Source: Antitrichia curtipendula
Taxonomy: Eukaryota > Streptophyta > Bryopsida > Hypnales > Leucodontaceae
Reading direction: 5' to 3'
Assembly: GCA_951230915.1 (NCBI GenBank)
Contig: OX579633.1
Coordinates: forward strand, 49,614,029-49,678,028
DNA: 64,000 nt
Shown: piece after piece, positions 23,146-35,421 of the stretch
Position numbering within the stretch: the stretch's first letter is position 1
Layout of the letters: each line of letters starts with the position of its first letter
The notes under the pieces: model-generated
Databases searched by the model: none
Told to the model about the DNA's origin: nothing
What the model saw: the letters and a program-made list of their open reading frames with translations, nothing else
Made by a program: the position numbers and the translations under genes

Positions 23146-24418
23146 CACCATCCTTAAGCGGCGGTATGGATGCATCTACTCCTCTTTTACCCCTAGTTAC
23201 GCAAGTTGTTCCTCATCTACTCTTGTGCCATTCGATCGTCATCACTCCCGTCGTCACCTTCCTCCAGATTGATCTTTTCCTGCTGTTTCCATTCTTTCTT
23301 CTCCATTGCAGCATGCTCGCTTGGCTTCTCACCTTCATGCGGGCAGCGCTTAAGCACTTCATGGGTAACTTCTGCTGGACGGTTGGTTCAACGGCTACCC
23401 TCCCCCTTTCAAGATCCCAATGCAGTCAAACCTCTTTAAAAGACAGCAGTTGGTAGTCTACCAAAATGTTAACTAATAGAGATGTCAGTTTTTTAGCTGG
23501 GAGTCAGTTTTACCACTTTACCAAAGAAGTAAACATTGAATGTGAAGGATCTTCACGTTTTATACGATATTTGAAGTTTAATCAGATGTAGCATTATTGT
23601 TTAGACGTGGTATAATAGTAAGGAAACAGACTAAGGATAGAATCGTACTAAACCCTTATTTAAACTGATTTGTCTCCAGCACTTTTTGAGACTATTAGGA
23701 GCTTAAACTCCTCTGGTGCGCAGTCCAAAATCCACTCAAGTGCGAACCTGCCCCAACTCCAGGAAGAATGAAGTGGATTGCGGTAAGTTGGAACTCTTAC
23801 CTGTATCACGTGATTGGTGAGTATTCTTTGAGATGTCATGTGAAGGAACCACTAACACAGACGCCGGTTTGTGCTCTTTCAGGTCTCTTCACTCTCAATT
23901 TCATCAGGACGCATGTTTCAACAACTGGGAGAGAAATGACGATGCCTGAATTTCGAAAGTTTCTCGAGATTTATTGACAAGGAAGCTGATTACTCAATTG
24001 CTCTCCGAAACTGAATAGACGTTGGTGGGTGCGGATGAAACGGTTTCAGAACAAGTTTCTAACAATGGATAGGTTTTCTGTATCAAGGTTTTTTTTCGCG
24101 TTTCTTCAATCATGGATTCGAAAATGAAATACGAGGCATGGTACGCGAATTGAGACGGCGGTGAAAGGGATATAAAGACGGGACAGCAGACGGCGTATGA
24201 AACCGAGTTACAGAAGAAATTCCTAAACGAATTCGAGTGGCTTGATAAGATTTCAAAAGACACACTGATGCTCGTTTCTGAGCGCCAATTGTTGAAATTA
24301 TGATACACTAGAATCGCAAACAGTGGGAGTCGTGTTTTGCGCTCATACAAAACAAAATACAAAACTCTTTCTCTATATGGAAAGTGCGGTCCAGAGGTTT
24401 AGGACCCAAAAGAATCTG
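23146..24418. other. Upstream region of the LBD gene
   Basis: This 1.27-kb gap separates two minus-strand genes. It should hold the LBD 5' UTR and promoter and the 3' UTR of the IRKI-like gene. The frames here are short, and the plus-strand ones near 23.1-23.45 kb are shadows or unsupported. No clear TATA box or known operator was identified. Confidence 0.4.
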
Positions 24419-26950
24419 TTATTGATATGTACTACTACAATACACCTGGCACTTGATGGTTTGTCGGTTCACTATGAAGCCGGGATTCACCATGATGCTG
24501 ATCTTGGACCGAACAGGCTCCTCCCCGAAAGCTGGGATCTGCTCCATAAATCTAGGGTCGAATTCAGCGGATGGTGAAACTCGAAATATTGACACAGGCT
24601 GGTCGAATGCGAATGCGAGATGGTGTACAAGCCAGACAGACTTGACGGTGTTGAAGAAGGAAGCCATAAGACTTAATGAGATCTCACACTCTGCCAGTTT
24701 TCCCAGCTGTGACAAAATAAGCTCCATGCGCATGACGAAGAACCGGTGAAAGCTCGCGTTCACCACTAAGGCCCCAGGTTTGCCTAGGGATTTCTCAATG
24801 GTGACCCACTCCTGATTCTTAAGGTTCTGGTATGACTGATAGCATGTTTGCTTCAACGTTTCAGGGTCAAACACAGAAGAGGCACCATTGGGCTCGAAGC
24901 TCACATTCTCGAAGCTTTCGAACATGACCTGGTTGAGGAACGACTCGAAGTAGAGAATGATCACGTTCCGCGGCATGTGACTTACCCATCGTCCAACCTT
25001 GTGCTGCTCCAAAAGCGAGGTGATAACTTGCGTAGCCGACTCTCCTGAATCCCGAATATGGTGGCATATGGCAGACGCTAACTTCCGAATATAAGCTTGT
25101 GAGTCTTCAAACACCTTCAAGAACATTTCGGGGTTCAATATCTGTGGAGACAATCGGCGTGCGATCTGTGGCGGTCCGGGTTCTCGTCTTCCTACGATGT
25201 AAGTGGGATTGTCAGCCTCGAGTTCCAAGTCCCACTGGAGGCCACTCCTTCGGGCGCTTAACTGAAGCTCCAGATCCTGACACCGTTGTGTTAACATTCG
25301 GCATTTCTCATTCGAAACCTCCGCAGTTGCTTGCAACGCCCGGACCTCGTCCACTGCCGCCGCACACTTTTGGTTTGCTTGCTCCAGCTTGTATCGCAAG
25401 GTTTTGATGGTGTAGTCCAACACCTTGATTGAATCAGTATCAGGTTTCACGCTCCCCATGTCAGATTGGAACGATTCATTCAATTTCAGTGCTGCTCCCG
25501 AACCGTTCCTTTTCTTACCCCAGTTCAGGAACCCGAATATGTTGTAGGTCCCTGACTTTTGAGTTGACGACACCTTCTTGCCTCCTACTTTCTGCGGCGG
25601 ATCTGGTGGTTCAAAATCGCCTGAATAATCTGCAACACGGTTATAGAAACTTTAGTCTATAGCGCCGTCAAACTCAGCACGGTATGGCAGCAACGCCACT
25701 CTCAAGGCACCACACCCTTACAATCTATCTGCATGGGCTTTAAAAAATTAACTATGACATATTTTGCATGTGTGAAGCTTGCAACAGTTAAGGATAATGT
25801 AGCGGATATTCCGTAAAGAGAGTCATTTTTTAGAGAAAAGTTATATTGAAGAGGTCTAAGTGGACCCCATGGCAAAATGAGGGAGACCTTTCTGATATGA
25901 AAACAGTTTTATTCAAGCCCTGTTGAATGCTGTAGCTAAGGATAGAAAAACGGAGACAAGAGAGGCTGGAGGGGTCTAACCTTGAGACATGTCTCTGTCC
26001 AGAGCAGGACCAACCTCAGCTTGGTCGCCATCACCACAACCTCGCCAGCTGGGGAGATTCGACGAATTAACCGCATTGCCCCTGCCTTTGCTGTCCTGGA
26101 AGGAGTTGTTGACATCTCTGGTGAGTCCTCTCACAGCATTCCTAGCTTCCGTGGACTTGATGCTGGCCAAGGGGGACACAGCGCGGAACGATTTCTTCCA
26201 ATTAAGTCCAGGAGACCTGTCTTTCGAAACAGAAGACCGGGGGGACTGTTCAGCCCCTCGAGATTTCATCAACTTCTTCATCCGTACTGTTGTACCCGCA
26301 TGCATGGGACTGCTCAAGGGCACCTGGCGAGGATCAGGGCCCACAACGGAGGGGGGAGGAAGGGGCAGGATATTGTTCAGGTCGTACGCAGGTCTTTTCT
26401 GTTGCTGGTCAGGGCTGAGAGTCACCGCAGCGCGTTCTGCAATCCTGGGGCTAGCAATGTGGAGCTGGGTGAGCTTGGGGCTCTTCTCCAACGGTCGCAG
26501 TTGAGGACTCATAATGTTGACGTTCTGTGGAGAGTGCGCCATGGGGCTGCCGTGTCGTCCAGGGATGTTGTAGTTGCGTTGGCCGGGCGTGTTGGGGACT
26601 GAGATAAAGTAATTGCTGCCCGCTATTCTGCCGCCAATGCCTTCGGAGCAGGGGCTCATCAGCACGGCCGGAGGCTTTATGTACGTCTCGGGTCGAGCGG
26701 GACTGCTGCTACTGGGGTTGGGAAAGGGTCCGGAATGGTCCGGAGTGGCGCTTGCGGAGGGCGTGAGAATATTGTGACCCGTCTCGAACGAGAGCAAGTG
26801 GATGCGGCTGTGTCCCGGCGTGCTCGGTGTGTCCGTGTGAATCTCTTTCCAGATGCCTTGCCCGTCTGAGTATTGGAAGCTCACTCGACTTGGGTCTGAA
26901 GTACTCGCAGGAAACACGACCGATTCTGGAATGCCCTGCACACATTCCAT
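24419..26950 (-). CDS. IRK-interacting protein-like (GIL1/DUF641-related) protein, two exons
   Basis: Exon A (26950-25981) and exon B (25629-24419) join in phase: A ends CAA-G before GTTAGA, B begins AT-TAT after TTGCAG, rebuilding an Asp codon. Together they give about 726 residues. The C-terminal half matches the IRKI/GIL1-like family: a coiled coil (about residues 350-410) and the conserved core with F-E-S-F-L-N-Q-x-M-F-E-S-F, F-D-P-E-T-L, F-F-N-T-V-K-S-V-W-L-V-H-H-L-A-F-A-F, I-F-R-V and M-V-N-P-G-F-I-V-N-R. Family members interact with receptor kinases or act in light and gravity responses. The N-terminal 320 residues are Ser/Pro-rich, likely disordered, with many S-P pairs that proline-directed kinases could phosphorylate. 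An acceptor-like CAG lies just before 26950, so a further 5' exon is possible and the true start may be upstream. No stops or frameshifts. Confidence 0.8.
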
Positions 26951-27560
26951 CACTCTGCATTGTTACGACAAACGGGTTGAATATTCCAGATTCCTGATTT
27001 TTGAACTGCGTTTTCGCTAATTGGTTATGCGTTCTTTTCAAAAGCCTATGTACTTCACTTACAACCTCTCGAATGTAACTGCGAACATTGGATACACGTT
27101 ACAATCGGTGAAAGTAAGAGCGTTCTGGAACGCCGCTCTTCTTCACTACCGATATGTCACAATGCCAAGATTCAACAGAAGAAACGACATGATACGGACC
27201 TCACACGCTTCTGAAGCCTTACAGTCAACTGGAATGAATCCTGATTATTCAATAAGTTCTTGTCAGAGGGGTCACAGCGAAGTAGCACCTGACTGGATTC
27301 ATAAAAAGAGGAATCCTCGCGTAACACGACATTCAGAAAGAGCCAAACCGAGATTAATGAGGCAGTGGCTGGGCGAGTAAGTGGGCGGGGACCCAACTCC
27401 GATTGGCAAGGAGAATGATTGCTCATCATCGCTCATGATACCTACATTCATTTATGTTAGATCCCCAGTTGACTCTGAGATTCCTGGACTGCCGCTGGAA
27501 CATTTTGACAAGTACTAAGAAACCATCTAGGTACCTCGAGAATTAGTGAGCGGCACTGTC
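26951..27560. other. Upstream region of IRKI-like gene
   Basis: Probably 5' UTR, promoter or an unrecognised first exon of the minus-strand IRKI-like gene. The plus-strand frame at 27021-27380 shows no known domain. No clear promoter motif was identified. Confidence 0.35.
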
Positions 27561-28266
27561 TAAGCCGGTCAATGCTCTCACTGCAACGGGAGCCGAAGGG
27601 ATTTGAGCTTGTGAAGGTCAACAATCTCGTTTGGAGGAATCCCTTCGACCTCGAACGCACGCTCTCCGCTGCTACGAACCTGGAATTGGCCAAGCCCTGG
27701 CGTAAGTGCTATTACGAACTCCTCTCTCGTTTCTATTGAATCCTCAGTGTGTGAAAGGGAATAGTACTGAAAGAGAGTGTAAAAATGAGGAGCTTACGGG
27801 AGTGAAGATTGGATACTCGCTTTGCGGTGTCATAATCCGTCGGGCACGAGCTCTGGTGTCCGCACTGCTGTCGGTGAGATTCTCGACATGCACCCCAAGT
27901 AAGACCCCAGCTTTTTGCATTCCCATCACTCTAGACTCACCAAACCTCCTGTACAGAAGACTGCTTCACCAGTTTCCTGTTTTGCGTTCCAGCTACTTCG
28001 AATCCCTAAATCTTCTCAAGCTGGACGGCGAAGTTGCTCTTGATTCCACAATAGATGCAACAACTTTCCGAGTCTTCACGCTTCCCACTTCAATTTCGCA
28101 TCCCCTGGTTGCGTGGCTACGCACCGACGGTTGTTCGTTGGAGCCTGTTCCCGTCTCACGCACTCTGCTATTGGCCCTCTTCAACGAATTTCTTCCACAC
28201 AATGTAACTTGGCTAGTCCTAAACGCGGAATCTGCTGCTAGATGTTCAAGACGAGAAAGAAGGTGA
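27561..28266 (+). CDS. Possible unrecognised gene (coding-like stretch)
   Basis: I do not recognise a family. A plus-strand frame at about 27574-27700 (containing K-G-F-E-L-V-K-V-N-N-L-V-W) runs into a strong donor GTAAGT at 27700. Another long frame covers 27706-28266 (186 codons) with acceptor-like CAG at about 27748. GC is higher than in the flanks. It lies upstream of the IRKI-like gene in divergent orientation, so it could be a small divergently transcribed gene or simply open sequence in the promoter region. The minus-strand frame at 27993-28331 is an equally unsupported alternative. Confidence 0.22.
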
Positions 28267-30360
28267 GCATGAAACCTGGAAACCGACACTGGACAGACAA
28301 GATACTGGTGCCTCGCAGTTTTCATGGTCACTGGGACTGCAATCTTATGTACTGTACTCCCAATCTAGAAGTCCACTACCAGATTCTCATCGTGGGATGT
28401 AGTGATTGGAGTCCCCGCCTTTCGTTGGATTCCCAGGGAAGACGGATGGATGGACGGAGGGTCGGAGGACAGTCATTAATGAACTTATCTGTTGCTCCTC
28501 ATTCTGCTCCACGGTACCTGTTCACGTATTGGTCCCTTGCTTTCTTTACAGCTCCGTCAGTCCGTCCTCACAATACATTGGCACTCATCAGGGTCATGCA
28601 GTTTCTACTTCAGTCTTTTGGGGAAACATTTTATTTCCATTATAGCATTTTCGAACCAGTTGGGCCTTGGAATACCATCCTTTTGGGAAGCATCAGAGTT
28701 CATCATTCACCAGATTTCTCGTGAGTGACGACAGCAAAATTCAACGTAGGAATCATCTTCCAGAAATACATTTTCACCTACGTATTGTACTTGCATCGTT
28801 CAAGTTTCATCAGTGTATTCTTACGATTATTATTCATCTTTGTAAGGATGACTTTCAAACCATCCACCCTATCAAATCTATGTATCTATGTATCTAGACA
28901 TTTTGAGGATTTCATTGGTTCTCAGTTTCCTTACAGGGTAGTCCCAACTTGGATTTGGGAATCTTCCATACATGCACCGTATGAAGCTTGTGAAAATGAC
29001 CAATCAATCGATGATGAGCTTCCGCCCTCTTCAAGACAAAGGGCAATCTCAAATCTATTATACAAATATTTTAACACACTAGCCATCATAAAAATGACAC
29101 ATTGAAATTGTGATTCAAAATACACAACTTAGCTGGATATATGCATCCCTCAAAGTCAAAGCAAAATGATATCAAGAAAGTTGAATTGAAACCAAGTATT
29201 TGTAGTGAATTTTCTTAAGATGCTATTTTCGAAATTCCCTAAAAATCAAGCAAATTCGGATATGTCTTTCGCAAGCATGCTAGGGTCTACAAATAGTTGT
29301 GATTGGCCATGGAAATTGAAAGACCTACAAAACCTCAAAGCATAGACACCATAATTAATACTTTGCACACCATCACCCACATCCGCACAGTAAAACTATT
29401 TCCTCTTTTGTTTAGTTGGTGACTCTGGGGCTCCTTTTTGTTTTGTTTCCATTGTCCAACTATCATGACTTGGTCGTTGTTCTCTTGGTTTTTTAATGCA
29501 ATGGGTGCCAAAAAAACAAAAACAAAAAAACAAAACTCCTTCTTTGATTCCTTTCAGTGAGTCGAGCTGCAGAAGCAGGAAATGGAAAGACCTGTAAAGT
29601 TGGGGGAATACCTGAGCGCATTTATGGAAGTGATGCACTAAAAGAATCCACTCCACTTGCCCAGCGGAATCATGAATAAGCCCACTGCAGGTAGAGCTCA
29701 CCTGGCTACGAGTCTACGACCTGTGCAGAGTCGGCCTTGGAAGTTCCGTAAGTTCCCGCCGAGGATGGCAATCATGGCCACGAAGTGAGCGTGTTGACTT
29801 CCCTCAGACGGACAGAAGAAACAAAAACTTTCAAGTTCATATGACCAAATTGGGAACAATTAATGCCGGATATGAAGGATATAGAACATGGGAACGGATA
29901 AGGGCCGACCCAGCTATGCGCCCAAAGATGCATTCACCTCCTGCTCCGGCAAATCTCTCCCCCCCCCCCCAAAAAAAAAAAAAAACACCCATGGATCTTC
30001 TTCCAAAAAAAATGCCACCCCTCCGCTGCCTTCAATCATGGATGATGAGATGGAAAAAAAATGTAGCCGTTGATTGGCCATCAAACAATTAAGATTTGGC
30101 ACTTTGGGATATGAATACAGAATATGGAATTCACTCAAAATATACATAGAAATATATGAACTATTTATATATATATATATGTATATATATGTACGTACGT
30201 ACGTACGTATGTATGTATATGAAATACATACAATAGTCCAAACAAGTTCCTCAAAAATACAAATATGGTTTGGGGTGGCCATTCTCAAGCACAATTCATG
30301 AATTCATTTCACAAAAGTTTATCACAATAGAGTTATTCGTAAAGTAAACCCGAGTTTAGA
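28267..30360. other. Intergenic DNA with simple repeats
   Basis: No gene is recognised. A C11-A14 homopolymer pair lies at about 29959-29985. A (TA)n/(GTAC)n/(GTAT)n microsatellite lies at about 30163-30220. Composition falls from moderate GC to AT-rich at about 28.8 kb, marking the edge of the gene island. Confidence 0.5.
30163..30220. repeat. Compound microsatellite (TA)n-(GTAC)n-(GTAT)n
   Basis: Alternating TA runs pass into four GTAC units and then GTAT units. The motif is self-complementary, so it could extrude as a cruciform. Confidence 0.85.
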
Positions 30361-30410
30361 GGTAAAACTGGGGTTTGAACCCCTGCTTTATGTAAAAAAG
30401 CAGGTGAAAA
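30361..30410 (-). ncRNA. tRNA-like hairpin module, solitary copy
   Basis: The minus strand reads a hairpin with a 7-bp stem (CTGCTTT/AAAGCAG) and a 7-base loop, then a T-arm-like GGGG-TTCAAAC-CCC with the pol III B-box form GGTTCAAACCC. Upstream in the same sense is AAGTTTGGTCTCAAGTTTTG, similar to sequence before the structures at 35117 and 40366. The outer stem is not conserved here. It is probably a decayed member of the same family. Confidence 0.35.
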
Positions 30411-32190
30411 AGTAAAAAGCTCGCGCAATCAACACTAGCAAAACAAAACTTGAGACCAAACTTTCTTTCGCATCGAAATGGTGCCTAAAAAAGTTTGGAC
30501 CTGAGTTTACCTGTCACAGAAATTGTACATTGACAATTTGAGAAAATGGAGGGTGGAGAGGTTGTTTTTATAATGAAATCCACTGTTCTTTACGAATTCT
30601 CAAAGGATATGGGTTTATTTTAAGATTGAGCTCCTCCAAGCTCTTACAAGTTACTTACAACTCCAACCATTTACATATCCCATATGGGTTGCTTTACCTC
30701 CTTTCACCAATTTGTATAAGATCTTGTTTAAAACTGGGTATCAAACTAGGGATGACTTTACGAATAACTCTAATGTGCTCAAATTTATAACTAGTAGAAA
30801 AATTGTAAGTGTACCTCTTTTAGAATTTTTGTAAAAGCTTAACAACCAATGGGGAAATGACGCAAGTATCCCTTTTGTTTTCCATGTGTAAATTGGAGGA
30901 AAAGCAACATGTTTATCACGATGCACCTAGAAGATGCAATTTGTCTCACAATTTGTGCATCTTCTAGGTATTAACATATAGAGCTTCTGACATTGGTAAA
31001 CATGTAAACATTGCCATTTATCCATGAGCAAATTCATAAATATATAAGAATCTAAGGAAAAATGAATTAATCTTTTAAATTCACAATTTAAAATTGACTG
31101 CTTTAATAGATCATATTGTGAAAAGTATAATCTAAATGGAAGATTTTTTTATATCATTAGTTTGAGTAGAGAGCATTACATATGTTGGTTCAAAAATATA
31201 ATTATTTAAATAAATATAAAATCATCAATAACTCTTAATTGCTTAAAAATTAGGAGGGCTTCTCAATATTTAAAGGATTAAGAAGCCCTTGTTGTTTAAA
31301 AAAACGATCTAAATTGTTGTTGTATATTTTTAACCTAAATGAAAGCAAATAAATTGAAACAATATCTATATAAAATGAGCATGGCTCCTATTATTTAATT
31401 TTGAAAAAAAATTGGGTCTCAAAAGAGGATTCTTTGATTCGTTTAGAATGTTTTCTTGTACATTATAAGAACAAAATATAAATATCTCAAATGCAAAGAA
31501 TGGTGCATCCAAAATCTAGGTTCCATTTCTTGCCATCACGGAGATCAAGGGGTTTTCTTGTGGGATATTATCCTTACACGATTATAGGGGATGACAAATT
31601 GCTCATTGATCAAGACATCATTGGTCAATGAATGAAAGTTCATAGATGAGAAAAGTGAAAAACAAACTACATGGCTATGTATCACCCTAGAAGGGTAGAA
31701 ACAATAAAATCCCCTAGACTGAATTCCATTAAGTGTTTTAAGACAAAAGGTTGGCAAATGGAAAAATAACTTATTTTTTAACTTATTAAAAAAGTTACAA
31801 ACTAGGGAAGACAAACTTATTACAAAAATTGCCCCCCTCCACTCACATTTTGTACTCAATTTCCATAAGAATTTTTTTCTTTAAATTCAAAATGTTAATT
31901 TCTAATCGTAGTGATTTTGGAGATTTTTATTTTACTGTTCTATTGAAGTTATTTTTGAAGGGTCATTTTTTGAACTAAAAATGTTAATTTTTGAGGTCAA
32001 ACCTACCTAAACCTTTGAATTATAGAATATTTGAAAATCAAAATTTTCAAAATTTGTATTCTATAAATGTTAAAGAACTAGCACAAGAATCTTTTAAAAA
32101 ATCAATTGATGAAAAAGCGCATTTTTGTGTGCTTGGAATGTATTTGCATTCATCTGTCATTCAAAATTTAAATGTCTAGTTCTTAAGGGA
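30411..32190. other. AT-rich intergenic DNA
   Basis: No gene is seen. A fragment at 30668-30733 matches the outer end of the foldback repeat at 5566-5625 (CATTTACATATCCCATATGG and following). A short frame at 31545-31859 (minus) has no recognisable domain. Confidence 0.45.
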
Positions 32191-33549
32191 TTAACCCCTA
32201 AAGGTTAGAGACTATGTTTTCACCAAAATCGCTCCAAAACTGCCATTTCTAGTACAAGTACCAAATTCTGAAAAAAAAAACATTTTTGGGAAAATGTAAC
32301 CGTAGGATCTTGTAATACACTAGTTCAAGAAGTTGTGGAAAAAATCTCAGAAATTTCCACCTTGTGGATTGCAAGATAATAGCGTTTGAATTGACAAAAA
32401 TCCTTTTTTTGTCCCTGCGAAAATCCGGGCAGCTGCACTTCACAGGGTCACATTTGTATGAGAAAATATCCAAAATGGTGGTTACTCTTTAGATTCATTC
32501 TTCAAGGCAAGTTGTCTACATTTTTGAAAATTTTCAGATCATTTGGAATTGTAAAACATATAGGAAAAAAATAGTAAGTAGAAAGAGGTAGAGAATGATT
32601 CAACACACTAAATTGTTAAGAATTTAAATATGGAATTAAAAAATGCCAATTCCAACGGTTGTAATGTTGTAATAAACAATCTACATCCTATATATTTTTT
32701 TTTTTTCAGAAATATTGAATATTGAGTTCAATAAAGGACTTCAAAGTTTATTTTAGCTTAGAATATCCATAACTACCCTCAAACTAAGAATCCTCATAAC
32801 TTTTGACTCATTAATTGAAATGGAATGATCAAAAGCTTTCCATGTATATATAAATCAAAAGAAGTTAAAGAACCAATTTCAAATTTTTATTTTTTGAAAG
32901 TTTGACCATAGGGTCTCGTAGTTCTCATTGAAAGTGAGCATCTCAAAAAATTAAAAATTATTTTATAGCACAATTTAGTATATATATAAGTTTGAAGTTT
33001 TATTTGAATCAATTGAAAAACAAGGTAAACCACTTTGAAGTGAGAATATTTTAAAATGATGCCTTTTTGTGCTTAGTGAAAGACAAAAGAGTTGAAAATG
33101 CTTATCTAAAATTTCACAACATTCTAGTCATTTTGCAATTTTGGATGGAGCTTGCAATGCACGGTGGTCATTGAAATGAGAGTAGTGTTTGTAAGAAACA
33201 CAAGAATGGGCATACTTGTCTTCTTTTTGAGCTCCTTGGATCCACCCTTTTTGAAGTGGAATTGCCCTTTTAGAGATGTGCAACAATCACATTGGTTGAC
33301 TGATTTTTTAGTCCATGTGTAAATTGAATCCAAAAAATGAGCAGTGAACTACATTGCACCACCCAACTTTAAAAATTCCACACTGTAGAATTTAACTGGG
33401 GATTTGATGAAACTACAACCATTAGATTTATACCGCAGTCTATTTTCTAAAAAAATTATTTATTTTAAAAAATCAAAACTTGAAAACAGGCAGCTCAAAA
33501 AAGAAGGGCAACAACCAAAAAAATGGTCACTTGGGACATTCGGGGTTAA
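32191..33549. mobile_element. Dispersed element, copy 2, TTAA-CCCCTAAAGG ends
   Basis: The left edge is TTAACCCCTAAAGG (32191-32204) and the right edge is GGGGTTAA (33542-33549), an inverted TTAA plus C4 end. The first 700 bases match 3590-4212 in the same orientation. A related right edge CCTTTAGGGGTTAA occurs at 4446-4459 and 58192-58205. There is no transposase frame. The ends suggest a non-autonomous DNA element; classification is inference. Confidence 0.5.
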
Positions 33550-35116
33550 CCTATAAACAACGCGGAGGACATTTTCTAGCCAATGAATGACATAATCTTT
33601 CTATGTAGGACAAAAGTGCAACTCTTCATCCTCCAAATTGTGTGTGGAAAGGGAAGATCTTCTACAATAGTTGGACTTCCAATGAGTGCTTCTTCATTTT
33701 TTTTAAGCCAATAATTCACACGGTACCCAAACAGATGATTTCTACAGTGATTGGCTCATTGTTTAAGGTTAAACTAGATGATTGTGCTCAGGCTACAAAT
33801 ATTGGTAGGAATTGAATTGTAGACCTCATGGGCCCATCAAGTCCCAAAAGAGCAAACCATTTCTAGTTATTCCCTTGGGGTAGTTTTCAGACCTTTCGGT
33901 GAGTGTCACTCCTTTTTTGAATGAGCCTTTTGCTTTTGCTTTCCGTCTGGGACAAGTATAATTTTTCACACCAGCCTGCAATTCCTCTTTTTTTCTGCTG
34001 CTTTCTGAGCTTTCTGTTTTGCATGAATTACTGCAAAACCAGTCTACTCAATGCTTGCATTACAGGTCCCTCAGGAACTTCCTTTTAGAAGTAGCCGATG
34101 GATTTTTGTTGCGACTGTCATTACGAATCACTCACTCAGGTAACGGAAAGCAACAGACGGTTTCATTATCGTTTTTCATTCTCGTGCATCCCAGACACAG
34201 GCCGCAAGTTGTTGCAGATTGTTACAGTAAGCTTACTCCCTCCATGACGAACAGGAATTAACTTCCGAAACAGTGTCTGAGCTTGGATTCCTTGGAATGA
34301 TAAATGAGGACCACCAACCTCAACTACAATATGGAGCAAGGACGCAATTGCAGGGCCGCCTTTCAGGGCTCCGCCCTGGCGTGGGCAGGCAGGCACCGAC
34401 CGGCGGAATAAGCAAGCCCAAGGCAGATCAAACCGTTGAACTACTTTGCAGAGGATTAGGAAAGAAGATGCCTCTTGGGGTCAACTCGACAGAAGAGAGC
34501 TGCTGCGATGTGAGCATTGAAGGCAGTGCATGCATTTCATTGAAAGCAGGAAGTTATGAGAGAGAGAGAGAGACAATTCAAGGATTTCAAGTTGGCAACA
34601 GCGTTCCCAGAATACTTTTAGGGTATTTCGCAGCGAAGCTATAACCGTGTCTGACAGGAAGCTATTACCGCGAAAGTTCGAGGGATTGGTAAAAATCGCT
34701 AGATAAATTTCTTAAAAAAAGCTAGTGTTTTGTCTTTTTCTTTTTCTCGTGGTAGGTGCCAACTTGCGAAAAGTACTCGAATTGAATACATTACTTCTGC
34801 ATTTGAGTGCTAACTTTCGTGAAGTGACTTTGTTGGAAATGCTAAGGAGGGGCAGAATTTGTTGAAAATATGCGATTTTTGTTTCAGTTTACTGTCATAC
34901 AAAAGTTCAAATAGAAACTTCGAACTCAAATGTAATAACAAACATTCAAATTAAAATTGGAATTCCAATGTCATAACAAGGATTGCAATTCAATTGTGAT
35001 AACAAGCATTTGAACTGAAATTCTTATCTAATTGTGATAACAAGCATAAAGCAAATCACAGTGAAACTCAAGCACAAAAGTGACAAACAAAAGTGACACA
35101 GAAAAGAATCAAAAGT
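33550..35116. other. Intergenic DNA with a dispersed repeat
   Basis: Sequence at about 33605-33800 is repeated in the same orientation at about 51280-51450 (shared GACAAAAGTG, AAGATCTTCTACAATAGTT versus AGGTCTTGCACAATAGTTT). Frames at 34019-34261 and 34273-34644 (plus) are not recognised. A short GA microsatellite lies at about 34556-34572. Confidence 0.4.
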
Positions 35117-35180
35117 CACTAATTGGGGAATTGAACCCCACTTGCATAAAGCAAGACTGCCCAAAATTGCAGTATTAGTG
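35117..35180 (-). ncRNA. Compact tRNA-like cloverleaf 3' of hAT copy A
   Basis: The minus-strand sequence folds with every base accounted for: a 7-bp outer stem CACTAAT/ATTAGTG, a 5-bp arm ACTGC/GCAGT with an 8-base loop containing GG, a CTTGC/GCAAG arm, and a 5-bp T-like arm TGGGG/CCCCA with the 7-base loop TTCAATT. The T-arm contains GGTTCAATTCC, a good RNA polymerase III B box. It is shorter than a true tRNA (64 nt, no linkers or variable loop). The third arm can be drawn with the 7-base loop CTTTATG and a T at the position-33 equivalent. It lies about 240 bases downstream, and in the sense, of the hAT-A transposase. It may be a tRNA-derived module of this hAT family or a SINE remnant. Confidence 0.5.
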
Positions 35181-35421
35181 GCCTGCACACACAAACACAC
35201 AAACAACAAAAAAATAGAATAATTAAGTCCAAACTCCTCCACTCTTGGTCTCCCGCTTGCACAAGAGCGCCCTCCGCCTGCAGCCTCGAAGAGAGTCGAT
35301 CTCGAATCATGCGAGAGAAATTTCGTCAACGTCAAGGATTTTACTGCCTTAAGTCCAAAGCCAACAAAATTTGATGAAAACTAAGGATTGAAAGGGGGAG
35401 GATACTGGAAACTAAGACAGA

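Noticed and set aside
25982..26602. Long plus-strand frames of 206 and 171 residues
   Set aside because: They are antisense shadows of exon A of the IRKI-like gene, which has matching splice phase and family similarity.
30163..30220. Functional meaning of the TA/GTAC microsatellite
   Set aside because: It is an ordinary compound simple repeat with no nearby gene.
34019..34644. Plus-strand frames of 80 and 123 residues
   Set aside because: No recognisable domain, no convincing start context and no splice-linked partner exons.
35117..35180. A genuine tRNA gene
   Set aside because: The fold is shorter than a tRNA, lacks linkers and a variable loop, and the anticodon-like loop would read a stop codon. 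It is kept as a tRNA-like element instead.
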